A stretch of 64,000 nucleotides of DNA from Micavibrio_C sp965231165 (lineage in GTDB: Bacteria > Pseudomonadota > Alphaproteobacteria > Micavibrionales > Micavibrionaceae). The stretch is from positions 1,798,001 to 1,862,000 of the forward strand of contig OZ246421.1 in NCBI GenBank assembly GCA_965231165.1. Direction: 5' to 3'. Shown in pieces: positions 17,778 to 26,232 of the stretch (the stretch's first letter is position 1; each line of letters begins with the position of its first letter). The notes beneath the pieces are model-generated. The model saw only the letters and a list, made by a program, of their open reading frames with translations. It was not told where the DNA came from and searched no databases. The translations under genes and the position numbers were made by a program.

Positions 17778-18173
17778 TTATTGCGGCGGTATCCAGGCTT
17801 CGTAATCACCCGTGGCCTTGCTGCGTTTGCCGCCCGAGAGAATATGGCCAGGCGGACGGTAAGCTTCTTTGGTGCCCGTCAGGTTCGGCTGGTATGGCTT
17901 CTGCCATTCACGGCGGTAAGTCTGCGACTGTCCGGTCGGCACGACGTTTGTCTGGTGATGGATCCAGCCATGCCATTCGGGCGGAATATTGCTGGCCTCG
18001 GTGCTGGTTTTGTAACGGACAAAACGGCGCGGGCGTTTATAGCCCTGCATCGGCTTGGCTTCATAGTAACGGTTACCCGCCTGATCGACGCCGATAAAGC
18101 GCGCGCCCGTCCACAGACGAACCCAACCCATATGCACCGGCGACAACACGCCCAGAAAGGAAAACAATCCCAT
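17778..18173 (-). CDS. NDUFA12-family complex I accessory subunit homologue
   Basis: A 131-residue homologue of the mitochondrial complex I subunit NDUFA12 (B17.2). Recognisable features are LWTGARFIGVDQAGNRYYE, then RPRRFVRY, PPEWHGWIHHQTN and the C-terminal YRPPGHI segment. In Alphaproteobacteria the protein is a supernumerary NADH:ubiquinone oxidoreductase subunit or assembly factor. The start is the ATG at 18173; the frame extends upstream without similarity. It heads the NDUFA12-mlaD-DUF2155 transcript. Strong lineage marker. Confidence 0.92.
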   Translation of the reverse strand: MGLFSFLGVLSPVHMGWVRLWTGARFIGVDQAGNRYYEAKPMQGYKRPRRFVRYKTSTEASNIPPEWHGWIHHQTNVVPTGQSQTYRREWQKPYQPNLTGTKEAYRPPGHILSGGKRSKATGDYEAWIPPQ

Positions 18174-18348
18174 AATAAAATCCTGATAAAGGGGGTAGCG
18201 CGTACAATCGATACCGCCTTCATGGATGGCTGAAAATCGCGAGAAAATCAAGTCTAAACAATGTTTTGTAAACCCGGAAGGCCACAAAGCGGCGTTTTCA
18301 GTTTCCCCCTGATTCTGTTATGATTTTAAAAGGGAAGGGTTTTTGAAT

Positions 18349-19065
18349 ATGTCCGCGTCCGCGCCACGCCGGGAATCCGGCAATGTCATGTTTTATATCT
18401 TTATCGCGATTGCCCTGTTCGCGGCGCTCAGCTTTGCCGTCGCCAGAATCATGCAGTCCGGCGCGGGCAACCCCAACCGCGAAGTCGGCCAGCTTCATTC
18501 CACCGATGTGATCCAGTATGCCGACGGCCTGAAACGTGCTGTGCAAACCATGCGCATACGCGGTATCGAAGACGACCATTTCAGTTTTGAAACCCCGGAA
18601 CTGGCCGGTTATGCGCCGCATGCCTCGTGCAACGCCGATTCCTGCCGGATTTTTAGACCGGCGGGCGGCGGTATAACTTATATGCCGCCGATGGATGACT
18701 GGCTGGATCCCGCCGGAGACGGTCAGGCCTTGTACCGCGAATGGTTCTTCCCGGCGGGTGTTTGCGCGCAGGGCGTGGGTACTGGCGGTGCCGGTTGCGA
18801 CACCGACGGTCTGGACAACGAAGATCTGGTCGTGATCCTGCCGTGGGTCAAGAAGGAATTATGTATTACGATCAACGAGCGTCTGGGGGTTATCAATACA
18901 GGCGGCAATCCCCCGGTGGCGAGCGCGCTGGCATGGGGCGGCGGTAAATTCACAGGTACTTTCGCCGATGGCACCATTATCGCCCGGGCCGGGGAAACGG
19001 CCGCCTGCCTGCGTGAGTTCGGTGGCACCTCGTATTTCTACTACAAAGTGCTATTGGCGCGTTAA
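18349..19065 (+). CDS. Pilin-like exported protein, paralogue of the protein at 27665
   Basis: A 238-residue protein with a short basic leader and a single N-terminal hydrophobic helix beginning RRESGNVMFYIFIAIALFAALSFAV. The layout recalls type IV pilin-like proteins, but the usual Glu5 is absent. The ectodomain contains RPAGGGITYMPPM, several Cys and the ending VLLAR. A second protein in the window (27665-28399) shares SGNV-F, AGGG-Y-PP and the same C-terminus. An ATG after AGGGAAGGG is preferred over a TTG two codons earlier. Its stop overlaps the clpA stop. Function unknown. Confidence 0.78.
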   Translation: MSASAPRRESGNVMFYIFIAIALFAALSFAVARIMQSGAGNPNREVGQLHSTDVIQYADGLKRAVQTMRIRGIEDDHFSFETPELAGYAPHASCNADSCRIFRPAGGGITYMPPMDDWLDPAGDGQALYREWFFPAGVCAQGVGTGGAGCDTDGLDNEDLVVILPWVKKELCITINERLGVINTGGNPPVASALAWGGGKFTGTFADGTIIARAGETAACLREFGGTSYFYYKVLLAR

Positions 19066-21356
19066 TCCGCGCGTCCAGCAGGCACCAGTTCGCCTGCCCG
19101 CTTGGGCGCTTCCTCAAAGGCAAAAATCAGTTGCTCGTCTTTCAAGCCGACATGAACGATACCGCCATTCACCAACTTGCCGAACAATAATTCCTCGGCC
19201 AGCGGGCGTTTGACTTTTTCCTGAATGATACGGGAAAGCGGACGGGCACCCATGTGCGGGTCGTAGCCGATTTTGGCCAGATGCTCCTTGGCTTCGGTTG
19301 AAAGTTCGATTTCGACGCCGCGGTCGGCCAGTTGCGCTTCGAGCTGGATGACGAATTTATCGACGACGCGGATCACCGTTTCGGGCCCAAGCGGTTTGAA
19401 CGGCACAATGGCATCAAGACGATTGCGGAATTCCGGCGTGAACATGCGCTTGATTTCTTCCTGATCGTCCTCGACGCGCATTTCGCGTTCGAAGCCAAGC
19501 GGCGCTTTGGCCATCTCGCGGGCACCGGCGTTGGTTGTCATGATCAGGATCACGTTCCTGAAATCGACGGTTTTGCCGTTATTGTCGGTCAGTTTGCCGT
19601 AGTCCATCACCTGCAGCAAAATGTTGTAGATATCGGGGTGCGCCTTCTCGATCTCATCGAGCAGCAACACACAATGCGGGTGCTGATCGACGGCATCGGT
19701 GAGCAAACCGCCCTGTTCGAAACCGACATAACCCGGCGGCGTACCGATCAGGCGCGATACGGCGTGGCGTTCCATATATTCGGACATATCGAAGCGTTTG
19801 AGTTCAATACCCATGGTTTTGGCCAGCTGGCGCGCCACTTCTGTTTTACCGACGCCCGTCGGGCCGCTGAACAGATAGGAACCAATCGGTTTATCGGCAT
19901 CGCGCAGACCCGCACGGGACATTTTGATCGAATCGGACAGCACCTGAATGGCGGCGTCCTGATCGAACACCATGGTTTTCAGATCGCGTTCGAGCGTACG
20001 GATCGCCTCGCGGTCGTCCTTGGTCATGGTCTTGGCCGGGATGCGGGCGATGGCCGCGACGACACCCTCGATATCGGTCACCGTAATGATTTTCTTGCGC
20101 TGGTCTTCTGTGACCAGCATTTGTGCAGCACCCACCTCGTCGATGATATCGATGGCTTTGTCGGGCAGTTTGCGGTCGCCGATATAGCGGGCCGAAAGCT
20201 CGACCGCCGCCTTGATGGCGTCGTCGGTGTACTGCACCTTGTGGTGTTCCTCGTAATAGGATTTCAGGCCGGTCAGGATTTTGATCGCATCCTCAATCGA
20301 AGGTTCGTTGACGTCGATCTTCTGGAAGCGGCGGACGAGGGCGCGGTCTTTCTCGAAATGGTTCCTGTACTCCTTGTACGTGGTGGAACCGATACAGCGA
20401 ATCGTGCCGTTGGAAAGCGCTGGTTTCAGCAGGTTAGAGGCATCCATCGCCCCGCCTGATGTTGCGCCCGCACCAATCACAGTATGGATTTCATCGATGA
20501 ATAAAACCGCATGCGGGTATTTTTCGATCTCGGTAATCACGGCTTTCAGGCGTTCCTCGAAATCGCCGCGGTAACGCGTACCAGCCAGCAACGCGCCCAT
20601 ATCGAGCGAGAAGATGGTGGCTTCTTTAAGTACATCCGGCACCTGTTTTTCAACAATCCGGCGGGCGAGGCCTTCGGCAATCGCGGTCTTACCGACGCCG
20701 GGGTCGCCAACATAAAGCGGGTTGTTTTTGCTGCGGCGGCAGAGGATCTGGATGGTGCGGTCAACCTCGGCAGCGCGTCCGATCAGCGGGTCGATCTTGC
20801 CCTTGCGGGCCTTGTTGTTGAGATTGACGCAATAGGCATCAAGGGCATCCTTGCCCGCCTTGTTCTTCTCGCCTTCGGTCGTTTCTTCCGCGCCCTGCGG
20901 CGTACGGGTCTGGCTGTTGCCCGGCACCTTGGCGATGCCGTGCGAAATATAGTTCACTGCGTCGAAACGGGTCATGTCCTGTTCCTGCAGAAAGAAGACC
21001 GCATGGCTTTCACGTTCGGAGAACAGGGCCACCAGCACGTTGGCCCCCGTTACTTCCTCGCGACCCGAGGACTGTACGTGTATGGCGGCGCGTTGCAGTA
21101 CGCGCTGGAAAGCGGCGGTCGGCTTGGATTCTTCAGCATTGCGATTGATCAGATAGGTCAGTTCGCTATCGAGGAAATGCTCGATACCCTCGCGCAGATC
21201 GGCAATCGACACGCCGCAGGAACGCAAAACCGCCATAGCGTCCTGGTCCTCGCACAAAGCGAGCAGCAGATGTTCGAGCGTCGCACTTTCGTGGTGACGT
21301 TCGTTGGCGATATTGAGCGCACGGTGCAGGGTCTGTTCTAGATTACGTGAGAGCAT
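19062..21356 (-). CDS. clpA: ATP-dependent Clp protease ATP-binding subunit ClpA
   Basis: A 764-residue AAA+ unfoldase that feeds ClpP. The N-domain (~1-145) has the Clp repeat pattern and includes HHESATLEHLLLAL. The first AAA domain has Walker A GDPGVGKTA and FIDEIHTVIGAG; the second has GPTGVGKTEVA and LLDEIEKAHPDI. The absence of the long middle coiled-coil separates it from ClpB. It follows clpS by 19 bp, the standard order. clpP is not in the window. Its stop overlaps the stop of the convergent pilin-like gene. Confidence 0.97.
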   Translation of the reverse strand: MLSRNLEQTLHRALNIANERHHESATLEHLLLALCEDQDAMAVLRSCGVSIADLREGIEHFLDSELTYLINRNAEESKPTAAFQRVLQRAAIHVQSSGREEVTGANVLVALFSERESHAVFFLQEQDMTRFDAVNYISHGIAKVPGNSQTRTPQGAEETTEGEKNKAGKDALDAYCVNLNNKARKGKIDPLIGRAAEVDRTIQILCRRSKNNPLYVGDPGVGKTAIAEGLARRIVEKQVPDVLKEATIFSLDMGALLAGTRYRGDFEERLKAVITEIEKYPHAVLFIDEIHTVIGAGATSGGAMDASNLLKPALSNGTIRCIGSTTYKEYRNHFEKDRALVRRFQKIDVNEPSIEDAIKILTGLKSYYEEHHKVQYTDDAIKAAVELSARYIGDRKLPDKAIDIIDEVGAAQMLVTEDQRKKIITVTDIEGVVAAIARIPAKTMTKDDREAIRTLERDLKTMVFDQDAAIQVLSDSIKMSRAGLRDADKPIGSYLFSGPTGVGKTEVARQLAKTMGIELKRFDMSEYMERHAVSRLIGTPPGYVGFEQGGLLTDAVDQHPHCVLLLDEIEKAHPDIYNILLQVMDYGKLTDNNGKTVDFRNVILIMTTNAGAREMAKAPLGFEREMRVEDDQEEIKRMFTPEFRNRLDAIVPFKPLGPETVIRVVDKFVIQLEAQLADRGVEIELSTEAKEHLAKIGYDPHMGARPLSRIIQEKVKRPLAEELLFGKLVNGGIVHVGLKDEQLIFAFEEAPKRAGELVPAGRAD

Positions 21357-21375
21357 GGGCGGCTACTCTTTCTGT

Positions 21376-21750
21376 TTATTCTTTTTCCATGGTGCATTGA
21401 AGCGGTTGTTCGTTGGCGCGGGCGAAATCCATGACTTGCGCGACTTTGGTTTCCGCCACTTCGTAGGTGAAAACGCCGCAGATCCCGACACCCCGGCGAT
21501 GGACGTGGAGCATGATGTCTGTGGCTTCCTGTCTATTCTTGTTAAAAAACCTTTCCAAAACATGAATGACGAATTCCATCGGGGTGTAATCGTCGTTCAG
21601 AATCAGGACCTTGTACATGGACGGTTTTTTGGTCTTGGGGCGGACTTTCAGCATCACCCCGGTCTGACGACGCTCCTCGCCCCCGGAATCATCGCCGAAA
21701 TCGGGGTCGGAATCGTCCATAAGGGGAATAAAGGGATGAAGCGCGGTCAT
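21376..21750 (-). CDS. clpS: ATP-dependent Clp protease adaptor ClpS
   Basis: A 124-residue adaptor that recognises N-degrons (Leu, Phe, Tyr, Trp) and hands them to ClpA. The core YKVLILNDDYTPMEFVIHVLERFF, then ATDIMLHVHRRGVGICGVFTYEVAETKV, carries the known Asn-Asp-Asp pocket and the His residue near the substrate pocket. The N-terminal ~40 residues are flexible and acidic; the start could be the ATG at 21750 or the one ten codons later. With aat upstream in the window, it supports an active leucyl/phenylalanyl N-end-rule pathway. Confidence 0.95.
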   Translation of the reverse strand: MTALHPFIPLMDDSDPDFGDDSGGEERRQTGVMLKVRPKTKKPSMYKVLILNDDYTPMEFVIHVLERFFNKNRQEATDIMLHVHRRGVGICGVFTYEVAETKVAQVMDFARANEQPLQCTMEKE

Positions 21751-21883
21751 AGGGATAAGATAGCCCTTTCTTCCCCTATTTTACAGCCCGGATCGTTAAA
21801 ATTTTAATTCCCGGGACCAGAAGTTCCCCCGCAAAGGTCTCATTTTACTTGCATTACTATGTTTTCATAATCCATAAGTATGT

Positions 21884-23923
21884 ATGCCTGAAACACCTGA
21901 AACAGATCAGCCGCCCGCCTGCATCCGTTATGCGCAAACGGTGCTGGAACAATTGCGGGCAGAGGACCCGGCGCTGGCCGATTCTCTAAAATCCATCCTG
22001 CCCGGTTATGCCCTGCGGCAGGAAAAGGATGGGCAGTCCGTTACGGCAGAATCCCTGCTGGAAGATGCCCGCAAAGGGCCCGATTGGTTCAAGGTACAAA
22101 AACCCGCAAAGACCAAAATTACAAAAACACCGATCGAGGTTTACCACGATGTCCTGGCAAGCTTTCCCATCCCCTTAAACTCTCAGTTCATCGACGCCTG
22201 TAAACAGAGCGATCTGGAAGCCATCAGAACAATGCACCAGAATGGCGCCGATATCACCGCACAGGATAATAATGCACTGATAGAGGCAGCTGCCAAAGGC
22301 CATCTGGACGTCGTCCAATACCTGCACCAGAACGGCGCCGACATCACGGCACAAAAAAATCGGGCGCTGATATACGCAGCCCAGAACGGCTACCCGGATG
22401 TCGTCCGATACCTGCATCAACACGGTGCCGACATTACCGCGCAGGATAATATGGCGCTAATGTGGGCGGCCCAATGCGGTCATCTGGAAATAATCCAGTA
22501 CCTGCATCAACACGGTGCCGACATTACCGCACGGGACAATACAGCGCTAATGTGGGCGGCCACGAATGGTCCTGTGGGTTTCTTCCAATACCTGCACGAG
22601 AATGGTGCTGACATCACCGCGCAGGGTAAATACGCACTGATATACGCAGCTAAAAATGGTCATCTGGATATCGTTCAATATCTGTGCCAACACAGCCCAA
22701 ACTTTAGGGCAGTGTATTATCCTGCGCTGGTACAAGCGGTATGCGAAGACCGTATGGATGTTGCCCAATACTTGCATCAGCGTGGCACCGATATGTCGAC
22801 GCTTTACCCCGGCCAACTTGAGAAATTCACTGCTTACGAATTGAGGCAGGCGCGGTGGCAGAAAGCCGTACGTTGCGATCCGCCGCGAGGTTTATACAAA
22901 CAAAATCCCCGTCTCTTCAAAAAGGCCGCTTATGATTTCCTGCTGCCGCTGCTGGCACATGAGGGGTACAAAGACGTTTCCGGGCATGTCATGGCCTTTG
23001 AAGCCGCCGGCCTGCTCCAGACGCCGGACCGTGCCATGCAGTACTTGAAAGCATGGGGACAGCCGGGCAAGCAGCCGCTGCATGATGTGATTCACATGAT
23101 ACACCTGCCACAGGACGATTGCACATTCAGCATCAAGGACTGGGGCGATGCTGTGCTGAAATGCGGACCATCCATGGCAAGGCTGGTCAAGTTTGCAGAC
23201 AGGATACCCGCACCCGCACGCAGTTCAGACGGCAAGACATGGTCATACGTTGCCACCCGCGCCCTATGCGCGGAGTTTGCCTATGAAAAGGCCGCTATGA
23301 ATGAGCCGCTGGCAGGGATGTGCTTCGAACATGATCTCGACGAAGACGCTTTCGAGAGAGCCTTAAAGATTGTTGAAACAGGCAACGCCACACAGAAAGC
23401 CGTACCCGATATCATGATCGCGGGCGAACGTTTCGGCATGGAGGGCGGCAAATTCTATCGCCTTGCCGCCGATGATATGCGCGGCCTGTTCCTGGGCGAG
23501 ATGACAAATTGCTGCCAGTCGATTGGCGGGCACGGGCATGAGTGCGCAAAGTACGGCTATAAATCCGAAAATGGCGGTTTTTACGTTGTTGAAAACACCA
23601 AAGGGAAGATCGTGTCCCAGACATTTGCCTGGCGCACGGAGAAGGGCGGCATGTGTTTCGATACGCTGGAAACGTTGGGTGACAATGTCACAGGCGAGCA
23701 ATGGGCAAAGATACTGCAAGAAATTGCGGCAGAGCTTACCCAACGGCAGGATCATGATATTGCACGACTGACGGTCGGTCTGGGCGGACGTACGCCGGGA
23801 TCATTGGGCGCCATTTTTGAAAAAGCCAGAAAGCCCGCAAAGCCCCTAGACTACAAGGGGTATAGCGAAGCCCAGGAACAGGTCGTCATCTGGGAACGCC
23901 CGGCGGCGCACACTCAGTCCTAA
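21884..23923 (+). CDS. Ankyrin-repeat protein with conserved Cys/His C-terminal module
   Basis: A 679-residue soluble protein. The N-terminal ~90 residues are helical. About seven ankyrin units follow with an exact 30-residue (90 bp) period (22154-22783), each of the form GADITAQDN-ALMWAA--GHLEIIQYLHQH. The C-terminal ~180 residues form a separate module with EMTNCCQSIGGHGHEC (Cys543, Cys544, His550, His552, Cys554), GGFYVVENTKGKIVSQTFAWR and MCFDTLETLGD. I do not recognise the C-terminal family with certainty; the order of conserved polar residues suggests an enzyme-like fold. No signal peptide is visible. It stands alone after clpS on the opposite strand. Repeats of this kind mediate protein binding; a host- or prey-directed role is only speculation. 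Confidence 0.85.
   Translation: MPETPETDQPPACIRYAQTVLEQLRAEDPALADSLKSILPGYALRQEKDGQSVTAESLLEDARKGPDWFKVQKPAKTKITKTPIEVYHDVLASFPIPLNSQFIDACKQSDLEAIRTMHQNGADITAQDNNALIEAAAKGHLDVVQYLHQNGADITAQKNRALIYAAQNGYPDVVRYLHQHGADITAQDNMALMWAAQCGHLEIIQYLHQHGADITARDNTALMWAATNGPVGFFQYLHENGADITAQGKYALIYAAKNGHLDIVQYLCQHSPNFRAVYYPALVQAVCEDRMDVAQYLHQRGTDMSTLYPGQLEKFTAYELRQARWQKAVRCDPPRGLYKQNPRLFKKAAYDFLLPLLAHEGYKDVSGHVMAFEAAGLLQTPDRAMQYLKAWGQPGKQPLHDVIHMIHLPQDDCTFSIKDWGDAVLKCGPSMARLVKFADRIPAPARSSDGKTWSYVATRALCAEFAYEKAAMNEPLAGMCFEHDLDEDAFERALKIVETGNATQKAVPDIMIAGERFGMEGGKFYRLAADDMRGLFLGEMTNCCQSIGGHGHECAKYGYKSENGGFYVVENTKGKIVSQTFAWRTEKGGMCFDTLETLGDNVTGEQWAKILQEIAAELTQRQDHDIARLTVGLGGRTPGSLGAIFEKARKPAKPLDYKGYSEAQEQVVIWERPAAHTQS
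22154..22783 (+). repeat. 90-bp tandem ankyrin-coding repeat array
   Basis: Seven in-frame units, each exactly 90 bp, run from 22154 to 22783; GAD codons recur at 22244, 22334, 22424, 22514 and 22604. Segments 22411-22440 and 22501-22530 are identical over 30 bases. The DNA-level identity between adjacent units indicates recent unit duplication or ongoing homogenisation. Confidence 0.9.
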
Positions 23924-23950
23924 TTTTCCGTCCTAATTTTTCCAAAGCCA

Positions 23951-23990
23951 TAAAAAAGTTTCAGCCCCCTTGAAACAAGAAGGCTGAAAC
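23951..23990 (-). terminator. Intrinsic terminator of the phasin gene
   Basis: GTTTCAGCC (23958-23966) pairs with GGCTGAAAC (23982-23990). On the minus strand the stem is followed by TTTTTTA. A second short stem, GTCAGG-AAAA-CCTGAC, lies at 24003-24018. It sits between the phasin stop and the ankyrin gene's stop. Confidence 0.75.
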
Positions 23991-24044
23991 CCGGTTGTCA
24001 TGTCAGGAAAACCTGACAGCGTTCATAATATAGCGCGTCAGAGC

Positions 24045-24605
24045 CTAGGCGGCTACTGCGTCTGTTGCCTTACGCATGGTCTTGCTGACCTGATCGTTGA
24101 TCGGCTCCAGCACGTCGGTGGTCAGTTTGACGGTCAGCTCGGAGAGCTTGGTCGCACCGGCCATAAAGCCATCGAAAGATTCCTGGGCCAGTTTATTCTG
24201 GACTTCGGTCAGTTCGTTGAGGTTTTTGCAGCCGAGCAGCGTTTTCATTGCTTCGCTGTTCTTAGCGGCGCTTTCCTGCGCGAAGTTCATGTACGCCTTC
24301 ATGATGTCTTCCGTACCTTTCATCCAGATATTGGTGGATTTCAGGAGCGCTTCGACGCCTTCTTTGCCGACAGAAGCGGCTTCGTTGGAAATTTTTTCGT
24401 ATTGTGCTTTGTGTTGTGTCATGACGTTCTCCATTGTCTTAAAAATTTCAGTTTTACTTAAAGGATTTACGGCGAATGCGGCCGCGATGAAGGTTTCATC
24501 ATTACCGACGACCGCATGCGGTGCCGTGGCCTTACGGGCCGACACCGCGGGAACAGCCACAAGGGCCGTACCGGAAGATTTCTTGCGAGAAGGCTGGTCA
24601 GCCAT
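24045..24605 (-). CDS. Phasin family protein
   Basis: A 186-residue, Ala/Lys/Glu-rich helical protein with the phasin_2 pattern: TQHKAQYEKISNEAASVGKEGVEAL, then WMKGTEDIMKAYMNFAQESAAKNSEAMKTL and LNELTEVQNKLAQESFDGFM. Phasins coat polyhydroxyalkanoate granules and control their size. The first ~55 residues are basic and low in hydrophobicity (ADQPSRKKSSG), an extension beyond the core domain. A minus-strand promoter (24821-24849) and a terminator flank it, so it is monocistronic. No phaC synthase is in the window. Confidence 0.9.
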   Translation of the reverse strand: MADQPSRKKSSGTALVAVPAVSARKATAPHAVVGNDETFIAAAFAVNPLSKTEIFKTMENVMTQHKAQYEKISNEAASVGKEGVEALLKSTNIWMKGTEDIMKAYMNFAQESAAKNSEAMKTLLGCKNLNELTEVQNKLAQESFDGFMAGATKLSELTVKLTTDVLEPINDQVSKTMRKATDAVAA

Positions 24606-24820
24606 TTTTATTCTCCTTAATCTGCCGGACTTTGCCGTTGCCTTTAGTTTTTACTCTGAGCTGGCAGCAGTCTGGCACATGTTTTATCGCATCGCAATAG
24701 CTGCAGCGCAACAAGTTGAAATCATTGTATTTTTTCCAGACCCGTTTAAAAAATCGCAGATTTATAAGCTTTTTTGGTGGATCTGTAGGCAATGAGTTCT
24801 TTGGTGCAGTGCACAATTAT

Positions 24821-24849
24821 AATGTAGCGCGCTCTCCTGACGGGGTCAA
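24821..24849 (-). promoter_or_regulatory. Candidate sigma-70 promoter for the phasin gene
   Basis: On the minus strand TTGACC (24844-24849) and TACATT (24821-24826) are 17 bases apart, ~215 bp before the phasin ATG. An alternative -10, TATAAT, lies just downstream. The remaining intergenic stretch to 24997 holds no other gene that I can support. Confidence 0.4.
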
Positions 24850-24997
24850 GATTTATTTTGTGCGCCGCACAATAATCTTCGTGTCCCGCGCTGCCGCTCA
24901 ATAACAGCCCCAGGCTACTTGACAGAATGAAGGCGACCGGGTTTATTGCCTATAATATCGCAATATAAAAAATAAGCGTAAACAGGATGGTATGACT

Positions 24998-26029
24998 ATG
25001 GATACGAAAAAGGGACTGATCGCGGCATTCTTGAGCGTGGCATTGATGGCGGGCAACGCCTTCACCATTGAAAACGCCGATGCCGCCCAGAAAAAATCCA
25101 GCGCGAAAAAGCACCAGCAGGTCAAAAAAAAGCCGCGCCCCAGCAACAGACAGATCATGAGTCTGGCTGGTGCCGTTCCTGATGTATCCTCCATTGTGAT
25201 GGTGATTGATGAAAGCACCCCCAAGGGATTTCGTATTCTGAGTGCAGATCAGCCGCACGCCTACCGCACCCCGGCATCCGTTACCAAGCTGATGACCCTG
25301 TCCCTGCTGTTCGATGCCATTGATGCCGGCAGACTGGATCTGAAAGACAAAATCACCATTTCCGATACGGATACGGGCGCGGGCGGCACATTGCTGCCAG
25401 TAGCGCCCGGACGACAGATCACCGTCCATCAGGCGATTCTGGCGATGGTCACAAAATCCGCCAATAATGTCGCCGTTTCCGTGGCCGAACGGTTGGCCGG
25501 ATCAGAAACCGCCTTTGCCCGCCAGATGAACGAGAAAGCGCGTAAAATCGGCATGACGGATACAAATTTCGTCAACTCGCACGGCATGCGCCACCCCGAC
25601 CAGTATACATCCGCTTATGATTTAGCTGTCTTATCACACCACATCTTCACCAAACAATCCGAGCATTATCATTACTTCTCGACATTGGCCTTTCAGTTCG
25701 GCAGAAACACCTACAATAACCATAACCGCTTGATGCGGATTTATGGCGGCATGGACGGCCTGAAAACCGGCATGACCAACCATGGCTGGCAACTGGCGGC
25801 ATCCGCCGAGCGGATTATTCCGGCCAAGGCCGGGAGACCGGAAACCATCCACCGCGTATTCGGTGTCTTTATGGGCGGTGTTACCAAGGATCAGCGTAAT
25901 AACTGCCTAGGTTATCTGATGGATCAGGCATTCATCGGGCAGGGCCACAATATCGAAGGTACACGCTTTACCTATTCCAAAGCCGCCTGCACCCACGAAG
26001 GCCGCCAAAAATTCATTCTGGGTAAATAA
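24998..26029 (+). CDS. D-alanyl-D-alanine carboxypeptidase, S11 family
   Basis: A 343-residue penicillin-binding protein of the PBP5/DacA class, trimming the terminal D-Ala of peptidoglycan stem peptides in the periplasm. A signal peptide covers ~1-28. The active-site motifs are Ser94-Val-Thr-Lys97, Ser154-Ala-Asn, and Lys256-Thr-Gly. A Lys/Gln-rich linker follows the signal peptide. The ATG at 24998 fits the AGGATGG ribosome site better than the ATG six bases earlier. A second S11 enzyme is encoded 204 bp downstream. No C-terminal membrane-binding helix is obvious. Confidence 0.94.
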   Translation: MDTKKGLIAAFLSVALMAGNAFTIENADAAQKKSSAKKHQQVKKKPRPSNRQIMSLAGAVPDVSSIVMVIDESTPKGFRILSADQPHAYRTPASVTKLMTLSLLFDAIDAGRLDLKDKITISDTDTGAGGTLLPVAPGRQITVHQAILAMVTKSANNVAVSVAERLAGSETAFARQMNEKARKIGMTDTNFVNSHGMRHPDQYTSAYDLAVLSHHIFTKQSEHYHYFSTLAFQFGRNTYNNHNRLMRIYGGMDGLKTGMTNHGWQLAASAERIIPAKAGRPETIHRVFGVFMGGVTKDQRNNCLGYLMDQAFIGQGHNIEGTRFTYSKAACTHEGRQKFILGK

Positions 26030-26232
26030 AGCCTGACTATTAAGGATAGAAATACCCCTTTATTGCCCGCTGGCATGCATTTTGCGGTGATATTTCCATG
26101 CGATGGCATTTTGGGGATTGTGCCCTTTTCATGGACAAAATAACCTTGGCGGATTATGATGTTAAGAGGTGTTTTGCTTCGCAGTGCTCCTCTTTTCAGC
26201 ACCTGTTTTCACGCGTTTTGCCGGATCGATTT

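Noticed and set aside
19332..20459. Long open frame antisense to clpA (+ strand, 375 codons)
   Set aside because: It lies wholly inside clpA, whose protein is full length and clearly ClpA; the antisense frame has no ribosome site and a His/Phe/Arg-biased composition typical of antisense shadows.
22154..22783. Repeat array reminiscent of CRISPR
   Set aside because: The 90-bp units are in frame, coding for ankyrin repeats, with no spacers or cas genes.
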